This document shows positions 1 to 8,628 of a stretch of 64,000 nucleotides of DNA, one piece after another. Positions within the stretch are counted from its first letter, which is position 1. Each line of letters opens with the position of its first letter. The DNA lies in NCBI RefSeq assembly GCF_024198215.1, contig NZ_JAKCFA010000022.1, positions 124,001-188,000 of the forward strand. Reading direction: 5' to 3'. Under the pieces are notes generated by a model. That model was not told the DNA's origin. It ran no database searches and saw only the letters and a program-made list of their open reading frames with translations. This DNA comes from Myxococcus qinghaiensis (lineage in GTDB: Bacteria; Myxococcota; Myxococcia; Myxococcales; Myxococcaceae). Both the position numbers and the translations under genes were made by a program.

Positions 1-213
1 TTCCCGGAAGCCCCGCGAGGCCTCCTTCGCGGCGGTCTTCATGTCCTTCGCTGCCTCGCGCGTACCGTCGCGCACCTCCCTCGCAGCGCTCCCCACCTCG
101 CGGCCGACCTCACGCGAGTTGTCGCGCACCTTCGCGTCGTCGCAGCCCGTGAAGGCCGCAAGCGAGGTCCCCAGGCCCACAAGCGTGAGCCACTGCCAGC
201 GTGTCCGTGCCAT
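1..213 (-). CDS. small lipoprotein, partial (runs off left edge)
   Basis: The 71 visible residues start with ATG at 213, behind a good ribosome site (GGGAGG, six bases upstream). The N-terminus is a lipoprotein signal ending in AAFTGC, so Cys24 should be lipidated and the protein exported. After it comes a highly charged helical stretch with a repeating pattern (VRDNSREVGREVG, then AREVRDGTREAAKDMK, then TAAKEASRG). This looks like an amphipathic helix repeat of the YtxH/apolipoprotein-like kind. No enzyme domain is visible. The 3' end is outside the window, so the length is unknown. The start faces the amidohydrolase at 427, so 214-426 is a divergent control region. Confidence 0.7.
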   Translation of the reverse strand, partial: MARTRWQWLTLVGLGTSLAAFTGCDDAKVRDNSREVGREVGSAAREVRDGTREAAKDMKTAAKEASRGFRE

Positions 214-351
214 CTGTCGCCTCCCGCGCTCAGGTCGCGCTCGTGTCGTCAGGACCGGAAGGTAGGCATGGGAGCACGCGAGAGCGGGCCTGCGAGCAGG
301 CGCCCCCTCCCTGGTCGCGGGAGCGTGCACCCGCCCTGATGACGCACCGCG

Positions 352-364
352 CCTGACTGTCAGG
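352..364. promoter_or_regulatory. 13-bp perfect palindrome in divergent promoter region
   Basis: CCTGAC-T-GTCAGG is a perfect inverted repeat with one central base. It lies 62 bases before the amidohydrolase start and 138 bases from the start of the divergent lipoprotein. Position and symmetry fit a dimeric repressor site; the regulator is unknown. A 13-base palindrome can also occur by chance. Confidence 0.3.
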
Positions 365-426
365 TGGCCCTCGTGTCGGAGGGTTCCGGGTGGAAGTGGA
401 CAGAACGACGGGCCTAGGCTCGATGG

Positions 427-2169
427 ATGGACCTCATCGTCGAGAACGGCCTCGTATTCGATGGTCTGGGCAACCCACCCCGCAAGCTGAACGTGGGCAT
501 CCGGGGAGGCACGGTTGCCTCTCTCACGGAAGGGCCGATTGAGCGCGCGCCGCACACGCGCGTCATTGACGCCGCCGGCCACTGGGTGACGCCGGGCTTC
601 ATCGACCTGCACACCCACTACGACGCGGAGGTGGAGCTGGCTCCGTCGCTCTCCGAGTCGGTGCGCCACGGCGTCACCACGGTGGTGGTGGGGAGCTGCT
701 CGCTCAGCCTCGCGGTGGGAAAGCCCGAGGACCTGGCGGACATGTTCTGCCGCGTGGAGGCCATCCCCTACGACGCCGTCCGCACGCTCCTGGAGGAGCG
801 CAAGACGTGGGACACGCTGGGCGGCTACCTGGAACACCTGGAGACGCTCCCGCTGGGCCCCAACGTCGCGTCCATGCTGGGGCACTCCGCGCTGCGCGCG
901 CACGCCATGGGCCTGCACCGCAGCCTGGAGCCCGGGCTGCGCCCCAGTGAGGACGAGCTGCGCCGCATGGAGGCGCTGGTCACCGAGGGCCTGGACCTGG
1001 GTTACCTGGGCATGTCCATCATGACGCTCAAGTGGGACAAGATGGGCGGCTCGCGCGACGTGCGCAGCAGGCCCCTGCCCTCCACCTACGCGCGCTGGAG
1101 CGAGTACCGCCGGCTGACGAAGCTGCTGCGCGAGCGGGGCCGCGTCTTCCAGGGCGTGCCCAACATCAGCACCAAGGTGAACGTGGTGCTGTTCCTGCTG
1201 GAGAGCATGGGCCTGTTCCGCAAGACGCTGAAGACGACGGTCATCTCGATGATGGACCCGCGCGCCAGCCGGGGAATCCACCGGCTCATCGGGGTGCTGT
1301 CGCGCGCGGCCAACACGTTGTTCGGCGCGAACTTCCGCTGGCAGGCCCTGCCGGAGGTGTTCGACTTGTGGGCGGACGGCATCGACCTGGTCGTCTTCGA
1401 GGAGTTCGGCGCGGGCGCGGCGGCCCTGCACCTGCAGGACGCGGCCTCGCGCGCGGGGCTCTTGAAGGACCCGAAGTACCGCTCGCGCTTCCGGAGCCAG
1501 TGGACCAACCGCTTCCTGCCGCGCGCCTTCCACCGCGACTTCAACCAGTCACGCATCCTCGCGTGCCCCGACGCCAGCATGGTGGACAAGTCCTTCGCGC
1601 AGGTGGCCCAGGAGCAGGGCCGCGACGCGGTGGACGTGTTCCTGGACCTGGTGGCCACGCATGGGGACGCGCTGCGCTGGTACACCGTCATGGCCAACGA
1701 CAGGCGCGAGGAGCTGGAGTTCATCTGCCAGCACCCGGACATCCTCGTCGGCTTCTCCGACGCGGGCGCGCACCTGCGCAACATGGCGCACTACAACTTC
1801 CCGCTGCGTCTCTTGCGGCTGGTGCGCGAGGCCCAGAAGCGCGGCGAGCCCTTCATGACGGTGGAGCGCGCGGTGCACCGGCTCACCGGGGAGATTGGCG
1901 AGTGGTTCGGCCTGGACGCGGGCGTGCTCGCGGAGGGCAGCCGCGCGGACCTCGTCGTCATCAACCCCGAGGGCCTGGACGCGAAGCTCGATGAAATCGC
2001 GGAGGCGCCCATGGAGAACTTCGGCGGCTTCGTGCGGCTGGTGCGCCGCAATGACACCGCGGTGAAGGCGGTGCTCATCTCCGGACGCGAGGCGGTGACG
2101 GAGGGCGCGGTGTCTGCGGCCCTGGGTCAGGAGCGCGGCTTCGGGCAGGTGCTCCGCGCGAGGGCCTGA
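427..2169 (+). CDS. D-aminoacylase-type amidohydrolase (amidohydrolase family 3)
   Basis: A 580-residue protein of the N-acyl-D-amino-acid deacylase/dihydroorotase-like superfamily. It begins with the small beta-sandwich part (ENGLVFDGLGNPPRKLNVGI) and then the metal motif DLHTHYDAE near residues 60-68. It has the GSCSLSL segment where D-aminoacylases carry a metal-bridging Cys, and the late FSDAGAHLRNMAHYN motif with the catalytic Asp. The C-terminal strand set (GVLAEGSRADLVVINPEGL) closes the sandwich. The family hydrolyses N-acyl-D-amino acids or related amides in the cytoplasm; the substrate here cannot be read from sequence. ATG at 427 was chosen because the protein start matches the family; the ATG at 423 is in another frame. 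No clear Shine-Dalgarno is visible. Confidence 0.85.
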   Translation: MDLIVENGLVFDGLGNPPRKLNVGIRGGTVASLTEGPIERAPHTRVIDAAGHWVTPGFIDLHTHYDAEVELAPSLSESVRHGVTTVVVGSCSLSLAVGKPEDLADMFCRVEAIPYDAVRTLLEERKTWDTLGGYLEHLETLPLGPNVASMLGHSALRAHAMGLHRSLEPGLRPSEDELRRMEALVTEGLDLGYLGMSIMTLKWDKMGGSRDVRSRPLPSTYARWSEYRRLTKLLRERGRVFQGVPNISTKVNVVLFLLESMGLFRKTLKTTVISMMDPRASRGIHRLIGVLSRAANTLFGANFRWQALPEVFDLWADGIDLVVFEEFGAGAAALHLQDAASRAGLLKDPKYRSRFRSQWTNRFLPRAFHRDFNQSRILACPDASMVDKSFAQVAQEQGRDAVDVFLDLVATHGDALRWYTVMANDRREELEFICQHPDILVGFSDAGAHLRNMAHYNFPLRLLRLVREAQKRGEPFMTVERAVHRLTGEIGEWFGLDAGVLAEGSRADLVVINPEGLDAKLDEIAEAPMENFGGFVRLVRRNDTAVKAVLISGREAVTEGAVSAALGQERGFGQVLRARA

Positions 2170-2288
2170 GGACGTTGACGCGAAAAACCCGGCGAAAAAC
2201 ACCCGGGAAGATTCGCGAAAGGGGCCGTTCCATCGAGCGAAACCGGGACAACACCCGGCGCGGTACTCGACTGGAAGGCACTTTCACC

Positions 2289-3170
2289 ATGAAGCGAAAC
2301 ACGAAGCTGCTGTGGGCCCTGCCGTTCACCCTGCTGGCCGTGGGATGTGGCCCTGAAGGACTGGAAGCGGAGAGTCCAGAGGCGACTGTCGCGCCCGCCG
2401 CGGAGAGCCTGGGTGAGACGCAGCAGGGGCTCGTCGTGACGGGGACGTGGGAGTCGGGCACCAACGAGGCGGACATCGACATGGGCCCGTCGAACAACCA
2501 GACCTGCTTCCTCACGGGCGTCCGGGGCAATCTCAAGGGCCGTGACACGTTCCCCCACACTCCCCTCGCCAGCGTGGGTGTCTACGAGGAGGGCGGGCAC
2601 TGGAGGCTGAAGACGCGCCACGGCGTCGGCACGGGAGTCTCCGGCAGCGCGACGTGCATCTCCAACGTGGGCAACCGCGTGTCCATGTCCTGGTCCGAGT
2701 GCACGTCGTTCAGCTGCGCCTTCTCCCATGTGCCGGTGAACGCGAACCGCCGCTGCTTCCTGACCAGCATCTGGTCGCGCGCCGGCATGACGTTCCACAA
2801 CTCAGGAGACTCGCGGCCCGGCCTGCTCATCAGCAAGCAGACCATCTTCCCCGGCGGCGGCGCGCCTTCGTATGACGCGTGGGTGATGAAGGGCTGGACG
2901 TCCAACGACGCCAGCGAGCCCGCCAACGGCGGCGGCACCGCGCACTGCGTGGACTTTCCGACGGGCGGCGCGGCTGACGGCTCGTGGGATGGCAACTCCA
3001 CGACGCCCATGTGCAACGGCCCCGCCACCGTGGGACTCCTGCGCGGCATCTTCGGGGACTTCACCGGCGGCCAAGGTGATGGCGTGTCGCTCATCAAGAA
3101 CGTCGGCACCGGCTGGACGGACCTGAAGGTCACCAACAACAAGGCGGGCTACGTCTCCTGCGTCTGGTGA
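2289..3170 (+). CDS. secreted lipoprotein of unknown function
   Basis: A 293-residue protein that starts at ATG 2289 behind GGAAGG. The start is set by a classic lipoprotein signal (MKRNTKLLWALPFTLLAVGC), so Cys20 is the predicted lipid anchor. An in-frame extension back to 2175 is basic and lacks a signal, so I reject it. The mature part has an acidic linker (EGLEAESPEA), then a Cys-, Gly- and Trp-rich beta-type region with at least nine cysteines, probably forming disulfides outside the cell. I recognise no catalytic motif. Similar short Cys-rich lipoproteins are common in myxobacteria, but the role is unknown. It converges with the D-amino-acid-oxidase-like gene at 3203. Confidence 0.7.
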   Translation: MKRNTKLLWALPFTLLAVGCGPEGLEAESPEATVAPAAESLGETQQGLVVTGTWESGTNEADIDMGPSNNQTCFLTGVRGNLKGRDTFPHTPLASVGVYEEGGHWRLKTRHGVGTGVSGSATCISNVGNRVSMSWSECTSFSCAFSHVPVNANRRCFLTSIWSRAGMTFHNSGDSRPGLLISKQTIFPGGGAPSYDAWVMKGWTSNDASEPANGGGTAHCVDFPTGGAADGSWDGNSTTPMCNGPATVGLLRGIFGDFTGGQGDGVSLIKNVGTGWTDLKVTNNKAGYVSCVW

Positions 3171-3202
3171 GTGGCGCGAGCCCCATGACGGCCCGGCGGC
3201 GC

Positions 3203-3922
3203 TCAGCGGGCGTGCGCGGAGACGAGCTGGACGACCTCCTCCGCGCAGCCCCACGACAGCGTGACACCCGCGCCGCCGTGGCCGTAGTCATGCACCACGA
3301 CGCGCTCCCCGAAGACCTCCGCCTCCAACCGCACGGTGGGACGTCCGGGGCGCAGCCCCACCTTGTGCTCCACGACGTTCAGTTGCGCGCCTGGAGGCAG
3401 GAGCGGCGCAGTGCGCGCCAGGATGCCTCGGGCCGCCTCCGCGTCGGGAACGAGCGACGCATTCCCCTCCTCCACCGTGCCGCCGAGGATGCAGTCGTGG
3501 GCGCGGGGAATGACGTAGGCGATGCCGTGCTCGCACTCGTCGTCGAAGATGAAGCGGTCCGTGGGGGGCGGCGTCACCCGCGGCAGCTCGTCCGCGCGCG
3601 CCCGACGGAAGTCCGGCACGCTGTCGCGCCACCATGGGTCCTCGACGTGGCGCCGGAACACCTCCACGCCGGGGACGCTCAAGATGCCGGCGGAGGGCTG
3701 CTCTCGCGCCAGCGACTCCAGCACGGTGTATGTCCGCTTCGCCCACGCAATGACGCGCTCCTGCGGCCACGCCCGATAGGGATACCAGACGGCCGCGGCG
3801 ACATCCGACGTCGTGTGCGGGGTCAGCTCTCGCGCCCACACCTCCACCGAGTGCCCGGCCTCCAGCAACCGGATGCCGCACGACAGGCCCGACACCCCAC
3901 CGCCGAGGATGACGATGAACAT
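3203..3922 (-). CDS. D-amino-acid-oxidase-like FAD protein with internal in-frame deletion
   Basis: The N-terminus is the FAD-binding Rossmann fold of D-amino-acid oxidase (VILGGGVSGLSCGIRLLEAG) followed by the DAO signature TSDVAAAVWYPY. The C-terminus has YVIPR, the substrate-arginine segment GLRPGRPTVRLE and the flavin-contact segment DYGHGGAGVTLSWGCA. DAOs are usually 310-350 residues and this one is 239. Between ADELPR and DRFIFDDECEHG about 80-85 residues are missing compared with human DAO. The lost block carries the VNCTG flavin-contact segment and part of the substrate domain. The frame stays open, so this is an in-frame deletion and not a frameshift. It may be inactive or repurposed. 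Confidence 0.75.
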   Translation of the reverse strand: MFIVILGGGVSGLSCGIRLLEAGHSVEVWARELTPHTTSDVAAAVWYPYRAWPQERVIAWAKRTYTVLESLAREQPSAGILSVPGVEVFRRHVEDPWWRDSVPDFRRARADELPRVTPPPTDRFIFDDECEHGIAYVIPRAHDCILGGTVEEGNASLVPDAEAARGILARTAPLLPPGAQLNVVEHKVGLRPGRPTVRLEAEVFGERVVVHDYGHGGAGVTLSWGCAEEVVQLVSAHAR

Positions 3923-4056
3923 GGCGTCACCCTAGCTCCAGGCGGCGCTTTCGGGCCTCGCCGACGCGTCCCCGGGTCGCCTTGACTCAGGCCGTCAACT
4001 CCAACCCAGCAAGTCTTTCACTGCGACGATTTGTCCCAGTCAGGCGTTATGGCTTA

Positions 4057-4069
4057 AGACTCGGAGTCT
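4057..4069. promoter_or_regulatory. 13-bp palindrome upstream of CHAT gene
   Basis: AGACTC-G-GAGTCT is a perfect inverted repeat ending 51 bases before the chosen start of the TPR-CHAT gene. It could be an operator or a short hairpin in the leader; no T-run follows. Symmetry and position are the only evidence. Confidence 0.3.
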
Positions 4070-4120
4070 CAGTGACGGCTCCACGCCATGGGACGTGGAG
4101 CGACGGGGAGGGTCCAGCGA

Positions 4121-6886
4121 ATGGCGGCAGAGCTGGATGCACCAGGGAAGTCCACTCGCGGGCGACGCGCCCCGCGCCTGCGTGCGTGGCACCTCATTCC
4201 CCTGCTCGTCTTCCCCGCCCTCCTCATCGCCCGCTCCGGGCCGCTGACGGACCGTCGCAACGAGCTGCTGTGGCTCACCGACACCCGCACCCGCCCGCTG
4301 GAGCCGCGCCTCAGCGTCCCCGCCGCGGATGTGCACCGTCCCTATGCCCGTCCCCGCGAGGAGCGTCCCTCCATCGCCGTGCCCCTGCGGGAGCTGGCCC
4401 GGCTGGAGGAGCGTGGAGACCGCGCGGGCATCGCCGCGTCCTATCTGCTCCATGGAGATCCCCAGCAAGGCCTCGCGCACCTGGCGCACGCGCCGCCGTC
4501 GCTCAATCGCGACAACGACCAGGCCGTCGCCGCCTTCCTGCTCAAGCGCCATGACGAGGCGCTGACCTCGCTCGACGGAATCCTGGAGACCTCTCCCCGT
4601 CATCCCCAGGCCTTGTGGAACCGGGCGCTCGTGCTGCGGGAGATGGGGCTGCACCTGCTGTCGGCCTCCGTCTTCGACCAGGTGGCCGCCCTGGGGGAGC
4701 CCGGCTGGAGCGCGGAGGCCCGTGAGCACGCGGCCTCGCTGCGGGCGGCCGTGAGCCAGCGGGACGCGTCCTGGAAGCGCACGCGGGACGCGCTCACGAA
4801 GCTGGCCCAGGACCCCACGCTCCCCATTCCCCTGGACGAGGCCCGCCAGCATCCAGGCATCTCTCGCGGCCTCTTCTACGACGCCGTGCGCACCGCGCCC
4901 ACGTCCGCCCGGGTGCTGGCGCTCCTGCCCCTCGCGGAGCTGTTGGACCGCATCCACGGTGGCACCGCCCTGGCCGACCACACGCGCGCCATCGCCACGC
5001 GGGACTTCACGCGCCGCGCGCCGCTGGCCGCCGAGTACGCGCGGCTCGTGCGCGAGCGCCAGCCCGCCTCCGCGGAGCTCCTCACGCGCCTGCGCGCCGC
5101 CGGTGAACATGACCTGCTGCTCGGCGCGCGGCTGCTGTCGCCGGAGGCCCAGAGCCCGCCCGAGGAGCTGGAGCAGCTGGCTCGCAAGTGGAACGACCCG
5201 TGGATCCACCTGCTGGTGCAGGACGAGCTCGCCCGGCAGGAGGGGCTCGCGGGCGAGTCGTGGCAGGCGGACCAGCGCCTCAAGGCCGCGCTGACGTTCT
5301 GCCGCGAGAAGCGGCTGCGCCCGCGCTGCTCGGACCTGCTGCGCAAGCTGAGCCACAACGCCACCTCCGCCAACCGGCTGTCGGAGGCCGAGGAGACGGC
5401 CCTGGCGAGCTGGCGAGAGGCCCAGGCGATGGGCGAGTGGGGGCTGGAGTCCGCGGCCCTGCGCGCCCTCGCCCAGGCGGCCCGCTTCCAGTTCCGCGTG
5501 GCCTCCGCGCGCGCGTACCTGGCCGAGTACCTGGCGCGAGCACCAGACACCTGCGACGTGAAGAACTACGTCCACCGCAACATGGCGGCGCTGGAGCTGA
5601 TGCGGCTCAGGCCCCAGGAGGCCCGCCGCGCCCTGGTGCGCGCGCAGGAGTGCGACGCGTCCGTGGACCTCATCGGCGCCTGGATTCTCACCGACCTCAT
5701 GCGGCTGGACCCACGGCCCGAGGACGCGGCGCAGATCAGCGCCGAGCTGGCCCGGGCCCAGGCGAGGCGCGAGACGCCCGGCCGCCGCATGCTCGCCCAG
5801 CTGGTGCGGGCGCGCTTCGAGCTGCTGAAGGACCGCAAGCAGGGCAATGAGCGGCTCGCCGCCCTCATCAAGGACGCCACGCCGTTCCTGACGACGGACG
5901 CGGACGCGCGCGACGCGGTGGCGGTGGCCTGGCAGACGATGGCCGTCACGGCTGGCGAGGCGGGCGCCTTCTCCGAGGTGCCGGGCGTCGTGGCCAGCCA
6001 CCTGGGCGTCACCAGTCCCAAGCAGTGCGCGCTCATCGCCGCGACGGAAGCCGAGCGCACCGTGGTGGTCGCGCTCGGGCCCCGGGGCCAGGTGCTCGGT
6101 CACCATGACGCCTCCCGCAGGGAGCCCTTGGGAGAGGACCTGTCCGGGCTGGTGCCGGAGAAGCTCCTGACGCTGCTGCGCACGTGCCCTCGCGTGGACG
6201 TGCTCGCGGCGCCGCCGCTCGACAGCCGGGCCGGACTGCTCCCGCCGGAGATGGCGTGGAGCTACCGCGTGGCCACGGGCGCCGCGACGGAGCCGAAGCA
6301 GAAGCCGCCCGCGCCCCTGCACCTCGTCGTGGCCAACGTGGAGACGCCCTCGGGCCTGGGGCTGGCGCGGCTGTCCTCGTGGGAGTCCACGCCCGCGCCC
6401 ATCGGCCAGTCGGTGGAGCTGTCCGGCGCGCAGGCCACGCCCTCGCGCGTGCTGGAGGCGATGGCTCGCGCCACCGACATCGAGTTCCACGCGCACGGCG
6501 TCGTGGACCGCAGCCTGTCCGAAGCGCCTGTCATCGCCCTGGCGCCCGAATATGACGGTCGCTACGCATTGACCTCGGAGGCGCTGAAGCAGGTGCGGCT
6601 GGAAGGTTCGCCGGTGGTGTTGCTGGGCGCGTGCAGCGCGGCGCGGCTGCCGCCCCTGTTGCATCAGACGTCATCACTGCCCCAGGCCTTCGTTGGCTCG
6701 GGGGCGCGCGCGGTGTTCGCGGCGACGGTGGATATCCCGGACTCGGCGGGCCGCTTCTTCCAGGGCGTCCGGGAGCGCATCCACGCGGGCGCGACACCGG
6801 CGGTGGCCTTGCGCGCGGAGCGGCTGCGCTGGCTGCGCGACGTGAAGGGCGCGCCGTGGGTGACGCGCGTCTTGTTGTATGAGTAA
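4121..6886 (+). CDS. membrane-anchored TPR-like protein with C-terminal CHAT protease domain
   Basis: A 921-residue protein. It has a basic N-terminus and one hydrophobic segment (LIPLLVFPALLIARSG), so it is probably an inner-membrane protein. A long Ala/Leu/Arg-rich alpha-helical repeat region of TPR type follows. The C-terminus is a caspase-like CHAT domain: the EFHAHGV motif supplies catalytic His792 and LLGACSAAR supplies Cys838, with the usual FVGSGARAVFAATVDIPD and APWVTRVLLYE segments after them. CHAT proteins are cysteine proteases or inactive relatives that act in signalling and bacterial conflict systems. ATG 4121 follows GGGGAGGG at good spacing; the ATG at 4088 has no ribosome site. 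No gasdermin, sigma factor or FHA partner lies next door. Confidence 0.8.
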   Translation: MAAELDAPGKSTRGRRAPRLRAWHLIPLLVFPALLIARSGPLTDRRNELLWLTDTRTRPLEPRLSVPAADVHRPYARPREERPSIAVPLRELARLEERGDRAGIAASYLLHGDPQQGLAHLAHAPPSLNRDNDQAVAAFLLKRHDEALTSLDGILETSPRHPQALWNRALVLREMGLHLLSASVFDQVAALGEPGWSAEAREHAASLRAAVSQRDASWKRTRDALTKLAQDPTLPIPLDEARQHPGISRGLFYDAVRTAPTSARVLALLPLAELLDRIHGGTALADHTRAIATRDFTRRAPLAAEYARLVRERQPASAELLTRLRAAGEHDLLLGARLLSPEAQSPPEELEQLARKWNDPWIHLLVQDELARQEGLAGESWQADQRLKAALTFCREKRLRPRCSDLLRKLSHNATSANRLSEAEETALASWREAQAMGEWGLESAALRALAQAARFQFRVASARAYLAEYLARAPDTCDVKNYVHRNMAALELMRLRPQEARRALVRAQECDASVDLIGAWILTDLMRLDPRPEDAAQISAELARAQARRETPGRRMLAQLVRARFELLKDRKQGNERLAALIKDATPFLTTDADARDAVAVAWQTMAVTAGEAGAFSEVPGVVASHLGVTSPKQCALIAATEAERTVVVALGPRGQVLGHHDASRREPLGEDLSGLVPEKLLTLLRTCPRVDVLAAPPLDSRAGLLPPEMAWSYRVATGAATEPKQKPPAPLHLVVANVETPSGLGLARLSSWESTPAPIGQSVELSGAQATPSRVLEAMARATDIEFHAHGVVDRSLSEAPVIALAPEYDGRYALTSEALKQVRLEGSPVVLLGACSAARLPPLLHQTSSLPQAFVGSGARAVFAATVDIPDSAGRFFQGVRERIHAGATPAVALRAERLRWLRDVKGAPWVTRVLLYE

Positions 6887-6970
6887 GACCACCGGCGGCC
6901 CGTGGGGGCGTCGCCGGAGGCCGTGAAGCCATGTCCGTGCCCCTCCGGCACGGGCGAGGGGGGGGTGGAC

Positions 6971-8242
6971 ATGCACATCGCGGAACCGCTGGCCATCTAC
7001 AGCTTGCACTTCGACCGGGGAGACGCGGACAGCGGCACGGTGGCCTTGTGGAGCCCCGTCACCGACACCCGGCTGGGGGAACAACCGGAGTGGATTCGGG
7101 ACCACCGCGCCGAGCCCGTCGCCTACGTGCGCGGCGCGCGGCCCTCCGTCGTCATCTCCCTGCTCGCGAACCACTTCGTCCCCGCGTCGTTCGAGCTGAG
7201 CGCCTTCGGCCGCTCTCTGTCCCCGGCCCATGGCCCGGACACGCCCATCCGCTGGCTCGGGCCGCATCCGGTGAGCCTGGAGCGCACGGCGGGCTGGAAC
7301 ACGCTCGCGGAGCCGGTGCCTTTCAATCGGCCGCTGCCCAATCACATCGGCACGCACGCGCTGGAGCTCCAGTGGGTGGCCGAGTGGACGGACGCGGACG
7401 GGAGCGCGCGCCGCCTCTTCCTGGGCAACAGCCGACATGAGCTGTTCACCACCGGAGCGCCCATGCGCGACGGAGGAGCGGGAGCGCCGCCCTCGGGGGC
7501 CTACCTGCCGCTGGTGCGCTGGTCCTCGCGCTGGTGCGAGCGGCTGGAGTCGCGCAAGGACATCTGCGACGCGCTGCTGCGAGGCCTTCCGGAGACGGGC
7601 CTTCGCTACGGCGTGCCCGCGTGGACGGTGCGCCACATGCTGATGGTGGGCGGCGGCATGTGTGGCGGCTGGTACCAGCTCTTCCAGCAGCTCGCCAACT
7701 GTCAGGGCGTGACGCTGGAGGGCCGCACGCTGCACCTGGTGCCCAGGGACGACCCGCGCACCGACGAGGTGCGCTGGGAGGCCATGGTGGCGGTGGCGCC
7801 GGGCATCAACCAGCTCGAGCCCAGCCGCCTGACGCGCCTGCAGGGGCGCTTCCACGACTGCGTGCGCTATCCCTTCGCGTCGGACGAACCCGTGGAGCTG
7901 CTGGGCCGCGTGGAGGCCCGGTATGTCTTCATGGCCGGCTGGGATGACGGCCACTGCCTCAACTTCCTGGAGGATGCAGGGCGGCTGTATCTCTACGACG
8001 CCTGCTTCCGGACAGAGGCGGTGGAGCTGGACATGCCCCTGCCCCCGGCGGATGGCCGCCCCGTCAGACTGGGCGCGGAGTCCTCCTTCCGCCGCCGCTA
8101 CCTGCACCCGACGCTGCCCTTCCTCATGGGGACGCTGTGCGCGAACGGAAGACTCTGGGAGGTGGACCTGGGGCGCAACGAGTTCGGCATCACCGTCGGG
8201 ACGGAGCAGGTCCCGGAGATAGACATCATGTGGACACGCTAG
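6971..8242 (+). CDS. transglutaminase-like (Cys-His-Asp) protein of unknown function
   Basis: A 423-residue cytoplasmic protein with no signal. The first half is a beta-rich region (LAIYSLHFDRGD..., HALELQWVAEWTDADG) resembling an Ig-like module. The second half has the order of a transglutaminase-like cysteine fold: Cys231 in GGGMCGGWYQLFQQLANCQGV, His328 in DDGHCLNFLED, and Asp343 in LYLYDACF. The 15-residue His-to-Asp spacing is typical of that triad. The family assignment is inference. ATG 6971 sits behind GAGGGGGGG; a GTG at 6902 would add a Pro/Cys/Gly-rich leader that does not look like protein, so I rejected it. The stop TAG overlaps the ribosome site of the next gene, implying coupled translation. 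Confidence 0.6.
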   Translation: MHIAEPLAIYSLHFDRGDADSGTVALWSPVTDTRLGEQPEWIRDHRAEPVAYVRGARPSVVISLLANHFVPASFELSAFGRSLSPAHGPDTPIRWLGPHPVSLERTAGWNTLAEPVPFNRPLPNHIGTHALELQWVAEWTDADGSARRLFLGNSRHELFTTGAPMRDGGAGAPPSGAYLPLVRWSSRWCERLESRKDICDALLRGLPETGLRYGVPAWTVRHMLMVGGGMCGGWYQLFQQLANCQGVTLEGRTLHLVPRDDPRTDEVRWEAMVAVAPGINQLEPSRLTRLQGRFHDCVRYPFASDEPVELLGRVEARYVFMAGWDDGHCLNFLEDAGRLYLYDACFRTEAVELDMPLPPADGRPVRLGAESSFRRRYLHPTLPFLMGTLCANGRLWEVDLGRNEFGITVGTEQVPEIDIMWTR

Positions 8243-8250
8243 GAGTTGTC

Positions 8251-8628
8251 ATGCCGACGACACGCGAGCAGCTCAGGCGGATGGTGGCGGAGCGAAAACC
8301 TCCGCCGCGCGGCTTCGCCTGGGGGGAGCTGATGAGTGCCCTGGAGCAGATGGAGGTAGCCCCCCTGGAGGACGCAGACGTGGGAGTGCTGGTGGAACTG
8401 CTGGCGCAGCGCGGCCGTGTCCCCTTGAGAGGACAACCGCCCGTCCCCCACTCCATGCCTCCCGAGGAGCTGGTGCAGTCCAGAGCGCTGAAGATTCTCG
8501 CGCAGGCGGGACGGCTCGCGCTCATCCGCGACGACCTTGTGCGACTGGAGCGCGAGCCCTCCGCGCCCGCGCTGCGAGACCTTGCCCGACAGCTCCTCAG
8601 CCGACTGGAGAGCGAGGAGGGGGCGTAG
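8251..8628 (+). CDS. small helical protein coupled to the transglutaminase-like gene
   Basis: A 125-residue, probably all-helical cytoplasmic protein with no recognisable domain. It starts at ATG 8251, eight bases after the upstream stop; the ribosome site (AGGAG) overlaps that stop, so the two genes are likely translated together and their products may interact. It is rich in Leu, Arg and Glu (SALEQMEVAPLEDADVGVL, RLEREPSAPALRDLARQLL). Its last 32 bases overlap the 3' end of the convergent JmjC-like gene, so antisense effects between the two messages are possible. Confidence 0.6.
   Translation: MPTTREQLRRMVAERKPPPRGFAWGELMSALEQMEVAPLEDADVGVLVELLAQRGRVPLRGQPPVPHSMPPEELVQSRALKILAQAGRLALIRDDLVRLEREPSAPALRDLARQLLSRLESEEGA

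Noticed and set aside
2175..2288. N-terminal extension of the lipoprotein at 2289
   Set aside because: It would put 38 charged residues before a clear lipoprotein signal; the ribosome site is next to 2289.
4040..6664. 874-codon open frame on the minus strand opposite the CHAT gene
   Set aside because: It is His/Arg/Gly-rich with no domain and mirrors a strongly biased GC-rich gene on the plus strand; a shadow frame.
6902..6970. GTG start for the transglutaminase-like protein
   Set aside because: The added residues are Pro/Cys/Gly-rich and unlike protein; ATG 6971 has a strong ribosome site.
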